From: Streptomyces sp. G-G2
GTDB taxonomy: Bacteria; Actinomycetota; Actinomycetes; Streptomycetales; Streptomycetaceae
NCBI RefSeq assembly: GCF_030063135.1
Contig: NZ_JASISO010000013.1
Span: 99,922 to 163,921, forward strand
Direction: 5' to 3'
Length of the DNA: 64,000 bases
Shown here: positions 7,611-16,027 of the stretch, in pieces
Position numbering within the stretch: position 1 is the stretch's first letter
How the letters are laid out: every line of letters starts with the position of its first letter
Made by a program: the position numbers and the translations under genes
Notes under the pieces: model-generated
What the model saw: the letters and a program-made list of their open reading frames with translations, nothing else
What the model was told of the DNA's origin: nothing
The model's database searches: none

Positions 7611-8984
7611 TCAGGGGGTGGGGATCCCGGCGACCCGGAAGGCGTGCACGAGGTCCCGGTGGGCGCGGCCCGGCAGGCCCCGGGCGGCCCGCAGCAGGCG
7701 CGGGGCGAACCACTGCGGGTTCCGGCGGGCGAGGCGGGCCGCCTCCTCGGCGCCGCGGACGCTCACGAACGCGGCCAGCAGGGCCTCGGCCTCGTGGACC
7801 CGGCCCGCCGCGCCGAGCGCGAGGGCCGCGTCCGCGATCTCCGGGGCCGGGCGGCCCGCGCCCTGGCGCAGCAGCCGGTCGCGGTCGGCGGGGCGTCCCG
7901 CGTCCCCGAGGGCGGCGGCGAGCGCGGCGAGCCGGTCGGGCGGCAGGGAGGCCGCCTCCCACAGCAGGGCCGCCCAGTCGGCCGCCAGTGCGGCCCGCTC
8001 CAGCTCCCGGGCCAGCCCGGGCAGCAGCCCCGCGTCCCACCCGGCGGCGGCGCAGAGCAGCGCGTGCGCCTCCCCGGTCCGCCCCTGCCCCCGCAGCACG
8101 ATCAGCTCCCCCACGAGCGCGGGCACCGCCTCGCCGTCGGCGCCGCGGGCGGCGGCCCCGTCGGGGGCGGGCTTCTCGGCGCCCGGGGCGGCCCCGGCGA
8201 CGGCCCGGGGCCCAGGGGCCGGGGCCACGGTCGGGGTCGGGGCCGGGACCTCCCGGAGGTGGGCGCGTCGGGCGGCGGGGGTGGCCGGGGGGCCGTAGCG
8301 GGCGCCGCGCGGCGCTTGGGCCCCCGCGCCGGGGTCCGCGCCCGGCGGCGGCGCGAAGACGGGCTCCCCGGGGTCGACGGCCGCCCCGGCGAACCGCGCG
8401 CCCCGGCCCCCTCGGCGCCTGCGCACCCCGGACTGTTCCGGCCCGGGTTCGGGGGGCCAAAGGCTCGGGACGGCCGGGAGGGGCTGCGCGAGGCCGTCCA
8501 GCCGGGCCGCGAGGTCCGCGCGGCGGGAGGTGGCGCGGGCGAGGTCGTCCCGGGTCCAGGACAGTTCGCCCGAGAGCGCCGCCGCCACCGCCGGGTCGGC
8601 CTCGGCCGACAGCCGCGCGGTGAGCGCCTGGACGGCCGAACCGGCAGCGTCCCGCTGCACTCCGGCCGCCGCGAGCAGCCCGTGCAGCTCCTCCTCGCCG
8701 CCCGGCATCCGGTCGTGGGCGAGGGCGGCCGCGCGGCGCAGCCGGGCCGCCTCCTCGGACCGTACGGCCGCCAACTCCGGTCCCTGGAGCCGGGCGAGGT
8801 CCTGGAGCAGCGACTCCAGTACGTCCCACGGCACGATCGCGACCCCGTCGAGGCAGGCCCGTACGCCCTCGGGATCGCGGCTCAGGAACTCGCCGTACCA
8901 GCCCGCGCGGGGATCCAGGAGCGCGGTCAACCCGCGCAGAAATGCGGCCAGTTGAGCGATCGCCGTCGAACTCGCCGTCTCCAT
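7611..8984 (-). CDS. Large Ala/Pro-rich conserved actinobacterial protein of unknown function
   Basis: A 457-residue protein with helical N- and C-terminal parts joined by a low-complexity Pro/Ala/Gly linker (about residues 195-290). The C-terminal part shows degenerate helical hairpin repeats (GQGRTGEAHALLCAAAGWD, LGDAGRPADRDRLLRQGAG, LGAAGRVHEAEALLAAF) reminiscent of TPR/PPR-like solenoids. Streptomyces homologues are often labelled as tegument-protein-like, but that label comes from composition rather than homology. There is no signal peptide or transmembrane helix. I prefer the ATG at 8984; a GTG at 9002 is also in frame and neither has a strong ribosome binding site. Function is unknown; a scaffolding role is only a guess. 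Confidence 0.75.
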   Translation of the reverse strand: METASSTAIAQLAAFLRGLTALLDPRAGWYGEFLSRDPEGVRACLDGVAIVPWDVLESLLQDLARLQGPELAAVRSEEAARLRRAAALAHDRMPGGEEELHGLLAAAGVQRDAAGSAVQALTARLSAEADPAVAAALSGELSWTRDDLARATSRRADLAARLDGLAQPLPAVPSLWPPEPGPEQSGVRRRRGGRGARFAGAAVDPGEPVFAPPPGADPGAGAQAPRGARYGPPATPAARRAHLREVPAPTPTVAPAPGPRAVAGAAPGAEKPAPDGAAARGADGEAVPALVGELIVLRGQGRTGEAHALLCAAAGWDAGLLPGLARELERAALAADWAALLWEAASLPPDRLAALAAALGDAGRPADRDRLLRQGAGRPAPEIADAALALGAAGRVHEAEALLAAFVSVRGAEEAARLARRNPQWFAPRLLRAARGLPGRAHRDLVHAFRVAGIPTP

Positions 8985-9029
8985 GCCCGCATTGGATCGC
9001 ACCCGTGTTACAGGCGGGCTACGGGAATC

Positions 9030-9410
9030 TCAAAGCTTGACGGCGATCGCCGTGTGGGGGCGCTTCCCGCGCCGGGCGAGGGTCGCGGGCACGTCCACCA
9101 TCCAGTACTGCCAGGTGTACTTGCGGGCCATGAGCTTGCGCACCCGGTTCAGCCCCGTGTCGTCCAGCAGCCGGGCCTCGCCCTCCAGCGCGGTCGCCCC
9201 GTCCGCCGCGCGCCCGCGCACGTCGCAGGGGACGACCGTGACCCGCCCGTTGTTGCGGATCCGCTTGACCTTCCAGGTGTCGCTCTTCGTCCAGATGTAC
9301 AGCTCGCCGCCGTCGGCCACGGCCCACACCGGGGTGGCCACCGCAGTCCCGTCCTTGCGGAAGGTGGTGAGACTGACGTACCGGGACCGGCCCAGCTCCT
9401 CAAGATTCAT
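9030..9410 (-). CDS. PPOX-class F420-dependent oxidoreductase
   Basis: A 126-residue split-beta-barrel protein of the pyridoxamine-5'-phosphate-oxidase-like superfamily. It shows the opening LGRSRYVSLTTFRKDGTAVATPVWAVADGGELYIWT, the cofactor-contacting K-x-K-R-I-R-N-N segment (WKVKRIRNNGRVTVVPCD), and a YTWQYWMVD tail. Small actinobacterial members of this group reduce substrates with F420H2. The length and single domain match. It stands alone on the minus strand, 45 bases downstream in map position from the large unknown protein's start. The substrate is unknown. Confidence 0.85.
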   Translation of the reverse strand: MNLEELGRSRYVSLTTFRKDGTAVATPVWAVADGGELYIWTKSDTWKVKRIRNNGRVTVVPCDVRGRAADGATALEGEARLLDDTGLNRVRKLMARKYTWQYWMVDVPATLARRGKRPHTAIAVKL

Positions 9411-9537
9411 GCCCAGAGACTAGGCGGTGGGCTCTGGAGCCCCGCTCGCCGGGCCTTCCACCGCCCGGACGGCCGCCGCCGGGCCGCCCACCGCCGGGCG
9501 GTCCACCGCCGGGCCGTCCGCTCCCGAGCCCTCCGCC
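9411..9537. repeat. Short GC-rich repeat cluster between genes
   Basis: The gap holds imperfect tandem copies of CCACCGCCGGGC and CCGCCGGGC around 9478-9525. They sit just downstream of the alginate-lyase-like gene and could fold into competing hairpins that end transcription, but no T-run follows. No coding potential is visible. Confidence 0.35.
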
Positions 9538-10818
9538 CTACGGGCCGCCCGCCTCCGCGCCGTCCGCTCCCGGGGCGTCCCTGGACCCGGCGTCCACCAC
9601 GGGGGCCAAGGCCGCCTCGCCGTGGGTCAGGGTCTCCCAGGCCACGAACAGGTCGTCCGTGCCCGCCGGGCGCGTCGACTCCACCAGCCTTCGGGTGTAG
9701 GGGAGTTGCGCCCCGGTCCGCGACGCGTAGTGGTGCAGGGCCACCTCCAGGTCCGGGCCCATGTTCCGCTCCACCGTGCCGCCGCACAGCCACCGCGGGA
9801 CGTCCTCCCCGAGCTGGTACTTCGCATGGAACTCCAGCGCGGCCCTGATCCGGTCGCCCGCCTCCCCGTACAGGTCGACGCCCTGGTGCCAGGCGGTCTC
9901 GGCGATGTGCGCGGACGCGGCGAGGGAGTAGCCGACGTGCTTGAGGTTGCGGCAGGTCTCCTGGGCGATCCCGTCGACGTACGTCCCCTGGTTGAACCAG
10001 TACGTCCGCACCGTGTCGGCGGTGTCGACGGCCGTGTGCGGCGGCCCGGGCGGGTGCGGGCCGTCCTTCTGGAGGTAGAAGTACGCCGGGGCCCGGGTAC
10101 GGAACCGTTTCAGCGACTCCCTGAACACGGCCCGGTCCTCCAGGAACACCGCGATGGCCAGGGAGGCGTCGGTCATCGCCAGTTCCCAGTTGCCGTTGTA
10201 CGTCGGCACCTGAGCCCGTACGGCGGGCAGGTAGGCCGTGCGCAGCATCTCCTTGAACCGGTCGACCTTCGACTTCTCCCAGTTCGGGTACCCGGCGTGG
10301 ACGATCTCGGCCGCGCGCGCCCAGGTGGAGCCGGCCCAGGCCGCCTGGAGGCCGGCGTTGTCCTTCTCGTGCCGCTTCATCACCGCGGACCAGCCGTCCA
10401 TGATCTCGACGGCCTTGCGGGCGTGCGCGGTCCGGCCGTTGACCGACCACAGCAGCGCGTGGGTGTAGGCGGCGATCGCGTCCTGCCGTTCGTCCAGACA
10501 GGACTGCGGCCCCGCGTTGAAGGGGCAGGGCACCACGTCGGCGGGGTGCGCGGAGTAGCCCAGGGAGGCGTACCGGCTCTTCAGCAGGTCCTGGTACGCA
10601 GCCTTCCACGGCTCCTTCCCGGCCGCGACCATCTGCTGCGCGTGCTGGAGCTGGGTGTGGCTGACGACGACGCCCGGGTGGCGGAAGACCACGTCGCCGG
10701 AGGTCCCGGCGCCGGCCGGGCCATCGGGTACGGCGCAGGCGGCGAGCAGCAGTCCGCTCGCCAGCAGGGCGCCGACGATTACGAGACCGAGCCGCTTGGG
10801 TGCGTTCGTGGCTGACAC
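9538..10818 (-). CDS. Alginate-lyase-like secreted lipoprotein
   Basis: A 426-residue exported lipoprotein: an n-region with KR, a hydrophobic stretch (LGLVIVGALLASGLLL), and a lipobox LAAC at about residue 28. The mature part resembles the alginate lyase (PL5-like, alpha/alpha-barrel) domain, with HTQLQHAQQMVAAGKEPWKAAYQDLL, SVNGRTAHARKAVEIMDGWS, YNGNWELAMTDASLAIAVF and NQGTYVDGIAQETCRNLKHVGYSLAA. The conserved NWE, H and Y positions of this fold are present. It probably acts on a uronate-containing polysaccharide outside the membrane, but substrate assignment within this family is unreliable. It is a single minus-strand gene. Confidence 0.8.
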   Translation of the reverse strand: MSATNAPKRLGLVIVGALLASGLLLAACAVPDGPAGAGTSGDVVFRHPGVVVSHTQLQHAQQMVAAGKEPWKAAYQDLLKSRYASLGYSAHPADVVPCPFNAGPQSCLDERQDAIAAYTHALLWSVNGRTAHARKAVEIMDGWSAVMKRHEKDNAGLQAAWAGSTWARAAEIVHAGYPNWEKSKVDRFKEMLRTAYLPAVRAQVPTYNGNWELAMTDASLAIAVFLEDRAVFRESLKRFRTRAPAYFYLQKDGPHPPGPPHTAVDTADTVRTYWFNQGTYVDGIAQETCRNLKHVGYSLAASAHIAETAWHQGVDLYGEAGDRIRAALEFHAKYQLGEDVPRWLCGGTVERNMGPDLEVALHHYASRTGAQLPYTRRLVESTRPAGTDDLFVAWETLTHGEAALAPVVDAGSRDAPGADGAEAGGP

Positions 10819-10925
10819 GCCTTCACGCTTGCCCCGCGCCCGGCCGCCACCACCGCCGATTGGGCCGTTCGGCCGCCGAGCGCGTCCCGCCGCAGATGCC
10901 GCCGAGCGCCTCGCCGCAGATCCCG

Positions 10926-11177
10926 TCAGGCAGCGGCGAAGGCGGACCGCCGGATGAGGTCGTCCATCGAGAGCCCGAGGACGGAGGCGACGGCGGCGAC
11001 CGTGAAGAAGGCGGGGGTCGGAGCCCGGCCGGTCTCGATCTTGCGGAGGGTCTCGGCGGAGAGCCCGGCGGCCGCGGCCACCTCCACCATGCTGCGGCTG
11101 CCGCGCGACTCGCGCAGCAGCGCGCCCAGGCGCTCGCCGCGCTCGCGCTCTGCGGGGGTGAGGGGGGTACGGACCAT
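10926..11177 (-). CDS. XRE-family helix-turn-helix regulator
   Basis: An 83-residue single-domain DNA-binding protein. The helix-turn-helix is SMVEVAAAAGLSAETLRKIETGRAPTPAFFTVAAVASVLGLSMDDLI, with the usual LS-x-x-T-L-x-x-I-E-x-G core. No effector domain follows. It is divergent from the methionine aminopeptidase gene, and the 78-bp gap carries a perfect CCGGTAT-AGAA-ATACCGG operator, so it most likely represses itself and its neighbour. Confidence 0.85.
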   Translation of the reverse strand: MVRTPLTPAERERGERLGALLRESRGSRSMVEVAAAAGLSAETLRKIETGRAPTPAFFTVAAVASVLGLSMDDLIRRSAFAAA

Positions 11178-11206
11178 GCCCCCATACTACCCCGCCCCGC
11201 GATTCT

Positions 11207-11248
11207 TATACCGTTACAACTATCCCGGTATAGAAATACCGGTATAGT
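11207..11248. promoter_or_regulatory. Operator and promoter region between XRE regulator and map
   Basis: The inverted repeat CCGGTAT-AGAA-ATACCGG occupies 11225-11242; its right half is also part of the palindrome ATACCGGTAT (11236-11245), and a further half-site TATACCG lies at 11207-11213. TATAGT (11243-11248) looks like a -10 box on the plus strand, which would put the transcription start at or within a base or two of the ATG at 11256, giving a leaderless map message. No good -35 box is visible. Confidence 0.55.
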
Positions 11249-11255
11249 AATGGGC

Positions 11256-12023
11256 ATGGTGGAACTCAAGACGGAAGAATCGATCGACGCGATGCGCGAG
11301 GCGGGCCGCGTGGTGGCCCGCGCCCTGGACGCCGTGCGCGGGGCCGCGGGCGTCGGCGTATCCCTGCTGGACCTGGACGGGGTGGCCCACGAGGTGCTCC
11401 GCGGGGCGGGGGCGGACTCGCCCTTCCTCGGCTACCGGCCCCGGTTCGCCCCGGTGCCCTTCCCCGCGGTGGTGTGCGCGTCGGTCAATGACGCGATCGT
11501 GCACGGCATCCCCGGCGCGTACCGGCTGCGGGACGGCGACCTCGTCAGCATCGACTGCGGGGCGCTCCTGAACGGCTGGGCCGGGGACGCGGCGGTCAGC
11601 TTCACCGTCGGCCGACCCCGCCCCGCCGACCTGCGGCTGATCGAGGCGGCGGAGCGGGCCCTGGCCGCGGGCATCGCGGCGGCCCGCCCGGGAAACCGGA
11701 TCGGGGACATCGCCCATGCGATCGGCGCCGTCGGGCGCGCCGCGGGGTACGGCATTCCCGACGGTTTCGGCGGCCACGGCATCGGCCGCCGCATGCACGA
11801 GGACCCGGGCGTGCCGAACGAGGGCCCGCCGGGGCGCGGCATGAAGCTGCGCCCCGGCATGGTTCTCGCGATCGAGCCGATGCTGATCGCGGGCGGCACC
11901 GACGACTACACGGCCGACGCGGACGGCTGGACCCTGCGGACCGTCGACGGCAGCCGGGCCGCGCACGCCGAGCACACCGTCGCCATCACCGCCGACGGCC
12001 CGCGGATCCTCACCGCGCTCTAG
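11256..12023 (+). CDS. map: Type I methionine aminopeptidase
   Basis: A 255-residue cytosolic metallopeptidase that removes N-terminal methionine. The pita-bread ligands are visible: Asp in VSIDCGALLNGWAGDAAVSF (two Asp), His in GFGGHGIGRRMHEDP, Glu in VLAIEPMLIAGG and Glu in AEHTVAI; the substrate His is in DAIVHGIPG. There is no N-terminal zinc-finger extension. I choose the ATG at 11256 (MVELKTEES); an ATG at 11250 adds two residues. Neither has a ribosome binding site, in keeping with a leaderless transcript. Streptomyces usually carry more than one map; being paired with its own XRE regulator suggests this is a conditional paralogue. Confidence 0.92.
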   Translation: MVELKTEESIDAMREAGRVVARALDAVRGAAGVGVSLLDLDGVAHEVLRGAGADSPFLGYRPRFAPVPFPAVVCASVNDAIVHGIPGAYRLRDGDLVSIDCGALLNGWAGDAAVSFTVGRPRPADLRLIEAAERALAAGIAAARPGNRIGDIAHAIGAVGRAAGYGIPDGFGGHGIGRRMHEDPGVPNEGPPGRGMKLRPGMVLAIEPMLIAGGTDDYTADADGWTLRTVDGSRAAHAEHTVAITADGPRILTAL

Positions 12024-12074
12024 TGCCGACGGAGTGCGGGCCACGGGGTACGAGGTACGTGAAACGGCCCGGAG

Positions 12075-13874
12075 TTACGGCCGCCCGTGCGGCTGGACCA
12101 CCATCGCGGAGCCCCCGCCGCGCCGGGTGGTCTCGGCTGCCGCGAGCCAGCGGCCGTCCGGGAGCCGCTGGACGCCGGTCGCCGCGCCGATCTCGGGGTT
12201 CTGCCGGAATCCCTGGCCCAGGGCTTCCAACTGGGCACGCACCGGGCTGTCCCACAGGCCCGGTTCCAGCTCGGTGGTGGTCTGGTTGCGCTGGCTGGCC
12301 CGCGGTGCGGCGATCGCGTCGACCAGCGGGAGCTTGCGGTCCAGGGTCCCGATGAGGGTCTGCAGCACCGTGGTGATGATGGTGGCGCCGCCCGGGGAGC
12401 CGACGGCGAGCACCGGACGCCCGTCCTTGAGCACGATGGTCGGCGACATCGACGAGCGCGGCCGCTTGCCGGGGCCGGGCAGGTTCGGGTCCGGGACGCC
12501 GGGGGCGGCCGGGGCGAAGGAGAAGTCGGTCAGCTCGTTGTTGAGCAGGAAGCCCCGGCCGGGGACGGTGATGCCGCTGCCACCGGTGGACTCGATGGTC
12601 AGGGTGTAGGAGACCACGTTGCCCCAGCGGTCGGCGACCGTCAGGTGGGTGGTGTTCTCCCCCTCGTAGGTGGTCGGCGCGCTCTGCCCGGTGGTGGCGC
12701 AGGGAGCCGGGTGGCGGGGGTCGCCGGGGGCCAGCGGGCTGGTCAGGGCCCGGTCGGGCGAGATCAGGCAGGCGCGCGAGTCGGCGAACCTCTGGGAGAG
12801 CAGCTCGCGGGTGGGGACGTTCTCGGCGGCCGGGTCGCCGACCCAGCGGCCCCGGTCGGCGAAGGAGATCCGGGAGGCCTCGATGTAGCGGTGCAGGTAC
12901 TGGGCCTCGGAGAGCGCGCCGAGGTCGCTGCCCTCCAGGATGTTGAGGGCCTCACCGACGGTGGTGCCGCCGGAGGAGGAGGGAGCCATGCTGTAGACGT
13001 CCAGGCCCCGGTAGTTGACCTGGGTAGGCGCCAGCCGCTTGGTTCCGTACGCCCGCAGGTCCCCGGCGCTCAGGTCGCCGGAGCGGACGATCCGGGTGGC
13101 GGCCGGGTCGACCGGGGGCTTGCGGACGGCGGCGACGATGTCGTCGGCGATGGGGCCCTTGTAGAGGACGCCGGCGCCCTGGCGTCCGATCTCGGCGTAC
13201 GTGGCGGCCAGATCGGGGTTCTTGAAGGTGGAGCCGACCACCGGCAGCGCTCCCCCGGGCAGGAACAGCTTCTTCGTGTCCGGGAAGTCCTTGAACCGGT
13301 CCTGGTTCAGCTCGGTCTGGGCCCGGAAGGTGGCGTCCACGGTGAACCCGTCGCGGGCCAGTCTCTCCGCGGGGCGCAGGAGCTGGCCGAGGGGGCGGCT
13401 GCCCCAGGAGTCGAGCGCGGTGGTCCAGGTGGCGGGAGTGCCGGGCACGCCGACACCGCGGCCGCTGGTCTGGCCCTGCTCGAAGGGGATCGGTACGCCG
13501 TTCTCCTGGAAGAGGGTGGCGGTGGCCGAGGCGGGCGCCGTCTCCCGGCCGTCGATGGTGTGCACCCGGCGGGACGTGGCGTCGTAGTAGACGAAGTAGC
13601 CGCCACCGCCGACGCCCGCGGAGTACGGCTCGGTGACGCCGAGGGCGGCGGCGGTGGCGATCGCGGCGTCCACCGCGTTGCCGCCCGCGCGCAGGACCGC
13701 GATCCCGGCCGCGGAGGCGTCGGCGTCCACACTGGCCACGGCACCGCCGTAGCCGACGGCCACCGGGACCTTGGCCGGTGTCCTCCCTCCGGAGGGCGGC
13801 GCGGCCGCGCCGGTGGACACGAGCGCCCCGGCGAGAGCGAGGACAACCAACTGACGTGCGGCGGGACGACGCAT
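12075..13874 (-). CDS. ggt: Gamma-glutamyltransferase
   Basis: A 599-residue secreted N-terminal-nucleophile hydrolase that cleaves or transfers gamma-glutamyl groups, for example from glutathione. A Sec-type signal (RQLVVLALAGALVSTGAAA) starts the protein. The precursor would cut itself before T408 in EGENTTHLTVAD, the catalytic Thr of the small subunit. The large-subunit hallmark GGNAVDAAIATAAALGVTEPYSAGVGGGG and the small-subunit GSPGGATIITTVLQT and SSMSPTIVLKDG motifs are present. Streptomyces lack glutathione, so extracellular gamma-glutamyl peptides are the likely substrate. It is convergent with map, 51 bases apart. Confidence 0.93.
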   Translation of the reverse strand: MRRPAARQLVVLALAGALVSTGAAAPPSGGRTPAKVPVAVGYGGAVASVDADASAAGIAVLRAGGNAVDAAIATAAALGVTEPYSAGVGGGGYFVYYDATSRRVHTIDGRETAPASATATLFQENGVPIPFEQGQTSGRGVGVPGTPATWTTALDSWGSRPLGQLLRPAERLARDGFTVDATFRAQTELNQDRFKDFPDTKKLFLPGGALPVVGSTFKNPDLAATYAEIGRQGAGVLYKGPIADDIVAAVRKPPVDPAATRIVRSGDLSAGDLRAYGTKRLAPTQVNYRGLDVYSMAPSSSGGTTVGEALNILEGSDLGALSEAQYLHRYIEASRISFADRGRWVGDPAAENVPTRELLSQRFADSRACLISPDRALTSPLAPGDPRHPAPCATTGQSAPTTYEGENTTHLTVADRWGNVVSYTLTIESTGGSGITVPGRGFLLNNELTDFSFAPAAPGVPDPNLPGPGKRPRSSMSPTIVLKDGRPVLAVGSPGGATIITTVLQTLIGTLDRKLPLVDAIAAPRASQRNQTTTELEPGLWDSPVRAQLEALGQGFRQNPEIGAATGVQRLPDGRWLAAAETTRRGGGSAMVVQPHGRP

Positions 13875-13976
13875 CCCGTACCTCCCGGTCGACGGCCGTT
13901 CAGGCCTGGGGTCGGCACTGTAACTTCACCGGGCCCCCCGCGTCAGGACTGCCTGTCGCGGGTTAACATCCGCGCC

Positions 13977-14711
13977 ATGAACGACGACGTGCGCAACATC
14001 GTGCTCGGGGTGATGGCCACCGCCATCAGCGGCGGGTTCGGCTGGTTCTCCCGGACGTACCTGTGGCGCCGTACGCTGCGCCGCAAGCAGGCGTTCTTCG
14101 GCCTGCCCCCCGGGTCGGACTGCCTGTTCGTGGTCAACCGGCAGATGGGCGGGAACGAGGGATCGGTGCACCGCAACGACGCCTTCGCACTGCTGGAGAT
14201 ATCGGCCCTGATCAAGGACTGCGGGGCGAACCTGCAGATCGTCTCGCACGACGGGGTGCGTCAGGGCTTCGGCGAGCGGGCGGAGTTCTGCGTCGGCGGC
14301 CCCGTCTCCAACGCGCGGACGGCGGCCCACCTGACCTCCATGCTGCCGGGCGTCCACGTCGACCTCACCAGCGCTCCGGGGCCGGACCGGGGGGCCATCC
14401 GCGTCGGCGGGGAAACCTACCGCTGGCAGAAGGGCCAGACCGAGTACGTGGTGCTGGCCCGGCTCACCACCCGGCCCGGGACCCGTCCGGTGTTCCTGAT
14501 CTCCGGGCAGACCGCGATCAGCAACCAGGCCGGAGCCCGCTTCCTGGCCCGCAACCACCAGACACTGGCCCGGCGCTACGGCGGGAACTCCTTCTGCGTC
14601 CTGCTGAAGGTGACCAACTCCGATGCCTACGGCCCGGACGTGGCCGAGTTGCTCGCGGACGTCACCGAGGCGGCCCAGACACCCGTAGCGGCAATCGAGT
14701 CAGCCCATTGA
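13977..14711 (+). CDS. Conserved membrane-anchored protein of unknown function
   Basis: A 244-residue protein with one N-terminal hydrophobic segment (about residues 6-24, NIVLGVMATAISGGFGWF) followed by a basic RRTLRRK stretch and a soluble domain. The soluble part has alternating strands and helices (SDCLFVVNRQMGG, EISALIKDCGANLQIVSHD, YVVLARLTT, VFLISGQTAISNQAGARFLARN), suggesting a Rossmann-like fold facing the cytosol. I recognise no catalytic signature. The last 50 bases overlap tail-to-tail with the P450 gene. It is divergent from ggt. Homologues known to me in Streptomyces are also uncharacterised. Confidence 0.7.
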   Translation: MNDDVRNIVLGVMATAISGGFGWFSRTYLWRRTLRRKQAFFGLPPGSDCLFVVNRQMGGNEGSVHRNDAFALLEISALIKDCGANLQIVSHDGVRQGFGERAEFCVGGPVSNARTAAHLTSMLPGVHVDLTSAPGPDRGAIRVGGETYRWQKGQTEYVVLARLTTRPGTRPVFLISGQTAISNQAGARFLARNHQTLARRYGGNSFCVLLKVTNSDAYGPDVAELLADVTEAAQTPVAAIESAH

Positions 14712-15972
14712 TGAAGTTGGACAGCAACCGCCGTGGTTCACCGGCCAGTTCCGGATCGGGCATGGAGCGGCTCCACTGTTCGTAGAGCGTGCGCAGCTGG
14801 AGCCGGGCGAAGTGCGCGCCGAGGCAGACGTGCGGCCCGTCACCGAAGGAGACGTGCGGGTTCGGGGCGCGGGTGAGGTCGAGCCTGCCCGGGTCGGCGA
14901 AGACCCGTTCGTCGCGGTTGGCGGCGGCGTGGAAGACGACCACCTTGTCCCCGGCCCGTAGCCGCCGTCCGGCGAGTTCGGTGTCCCGGGCGGCGGTGCG
15001 GCGGAAGCTGAGCACGGGCGGGTGGAAGCGCAGGAGTTCGTCCACCGCCCGGCCCACGGGCGCTCGCCCGGTGGTGAGTTGGCGGTAGGCGGAGCGGTCC
15101 CCGGCCAGGGCGAGCAGTCCGCCGGGGGCGGCCGAGCGCACGGTGTCGTTGCCCGCGACGGTGAGCAGGAAGAAGAACATCTCCAACTCCCCTTCGGCGA
15201 GCCCGGCATGGGCCAGGGCGGTCATCAGGTCGTCGCCGGGGCGGGCCCGCTTCGCGGCGGCCAGTTCCCGCGCGTACCCGAACATCTCGCCGAGCAGTGC
15301 GGGCGAACGGGGGTTGAGGGGTACGCCGTCGGGGCCGAGCGCCGGCGCGGGCGCGTCCTCGGGGTCCTGGTAGCCGATGATCCGTACGGTCCACTCCAGC
15401 AGCAGCGACCGGTCGGCGGCCGGGACCCCCATCAGGTCGGCCAGGTTGAGCAGCGCGTACTCGTCGGTGACCGCGCGCACCACGTCGGCCGCGCCGTCCT
15501 CGGCGCCGTCCCGGGCGCCCAGGAGCAGCGCCTCGGCCCGGTCCCGGAACCGCTCCCCGAAGGCGTCGACCCGGGCGGGGGTGAAGGCGCGGGCGAGCAT
15601 CCCGCGCAGCCGCCCGTGGGCCGGGGGGTCCTGGTTGAGCATGGTGCGCCGGATGAAGGGCAGGTCCGCCGGGTCGGGGTCGCGGATCTGGGTGGCGCCG
15701 AGGTGGGAGGAGTACGTCGTGTGGTCGCGCAGCACCCGGACGACGTCGGCGTGCCGGGTGACCGCCCAGAAGCCGGGCCCGGCGGGCCAGCCGAGGACCT
15801 CCGGCTCGGGCTGCCAGGCGACCGGGTGGTGGTCGCGCAGGATCCGGTAGGGCTCGTAGGGCACTCCCCCGCCGTAGATCCGCGGGTCGAACACATCGGG
15901 AACGGCCGGGGCGGCGGGGTCGGCGGGCGCGTGGACGTCCGGGGCAGGGGGGTCGGCGGGCGCGTGATCCAT
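14662..15972 (-). CDS. Cytochrome P450
   Basis: A 436-residue soluble class I P450 mono-oxygenase. The heme-thiolate loop is VSFGDGPHVCLGAHFAR with ligand C383, the I-helix oxygen-activation motif is VAGNDTVRSA (AGxDT), and the K-helix ExxR is in VDELLRFHPPV. An N-terminal Pro/Ala/Asp-rich tail precedes the start of the fold at DVFDPRIYGGG. The AGNDT motif and the SFRRTAARDTELAG segment are reminiscent of sterol- and terpene-hydroxylating actinobacterial families such as CYP124/125/142, but no ferredoxin or steroid genes are nearby, so the substrate is open. The ATG at 15972 is used. The 3' end overlaps its convergent neighbour by 50 bases. Confidence 0.92.
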   Translation of the reverse strand: MDHAPADPPAPDVHAPADPAAPAVPDVFDPRIYGGGVPYEPYRILRDHHPVAWQPEPEVLGWPAGPGFWAVTRHADVVRVLRDHTTYSSHLGATQIRDPDPADLPFIRRTMLNQDPPAHGRLRGMLARAFTPARVDAFGERFRDRAEALLLGARDGAEDGAADVVRAVTDEYALLNLADLMGVPAADRSLLLEWTVRIIGYQDPEDAPAPALGPDGVPLNPRSPALLGEMFGYARELAAAKRARPGDDLMTALAHAGLAEGELEMFFFLLTVAGNDTVRSAAPGGLLALAGDRSAYRQLTTGRAPVGRAVDELLRFHPPVLSFRRTAARDTELAGRRLRAGDKVVVFHAAANRDERVFADPGRLDLTRAPNPHVSFGDGPHVCLGAHFARLQLRTLYEQWSRSMPDPELAGEPRRLLSNFINGLTRLPLRVSGPPR

Positions 15973-16027
15973 GGGGCCACGGTGACGCCCGCCCCGGCCG
16001 CCCCGCAAGAGGGAGCGGGCGGCCGGG

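Noticed and set aside
10926..12023. XRE regulator plus map considered as a toxin-antitoxin pair
   Set aside because: The genes are divergent rather than in one operon and the partner is a canonical, complete aminopeptidase.
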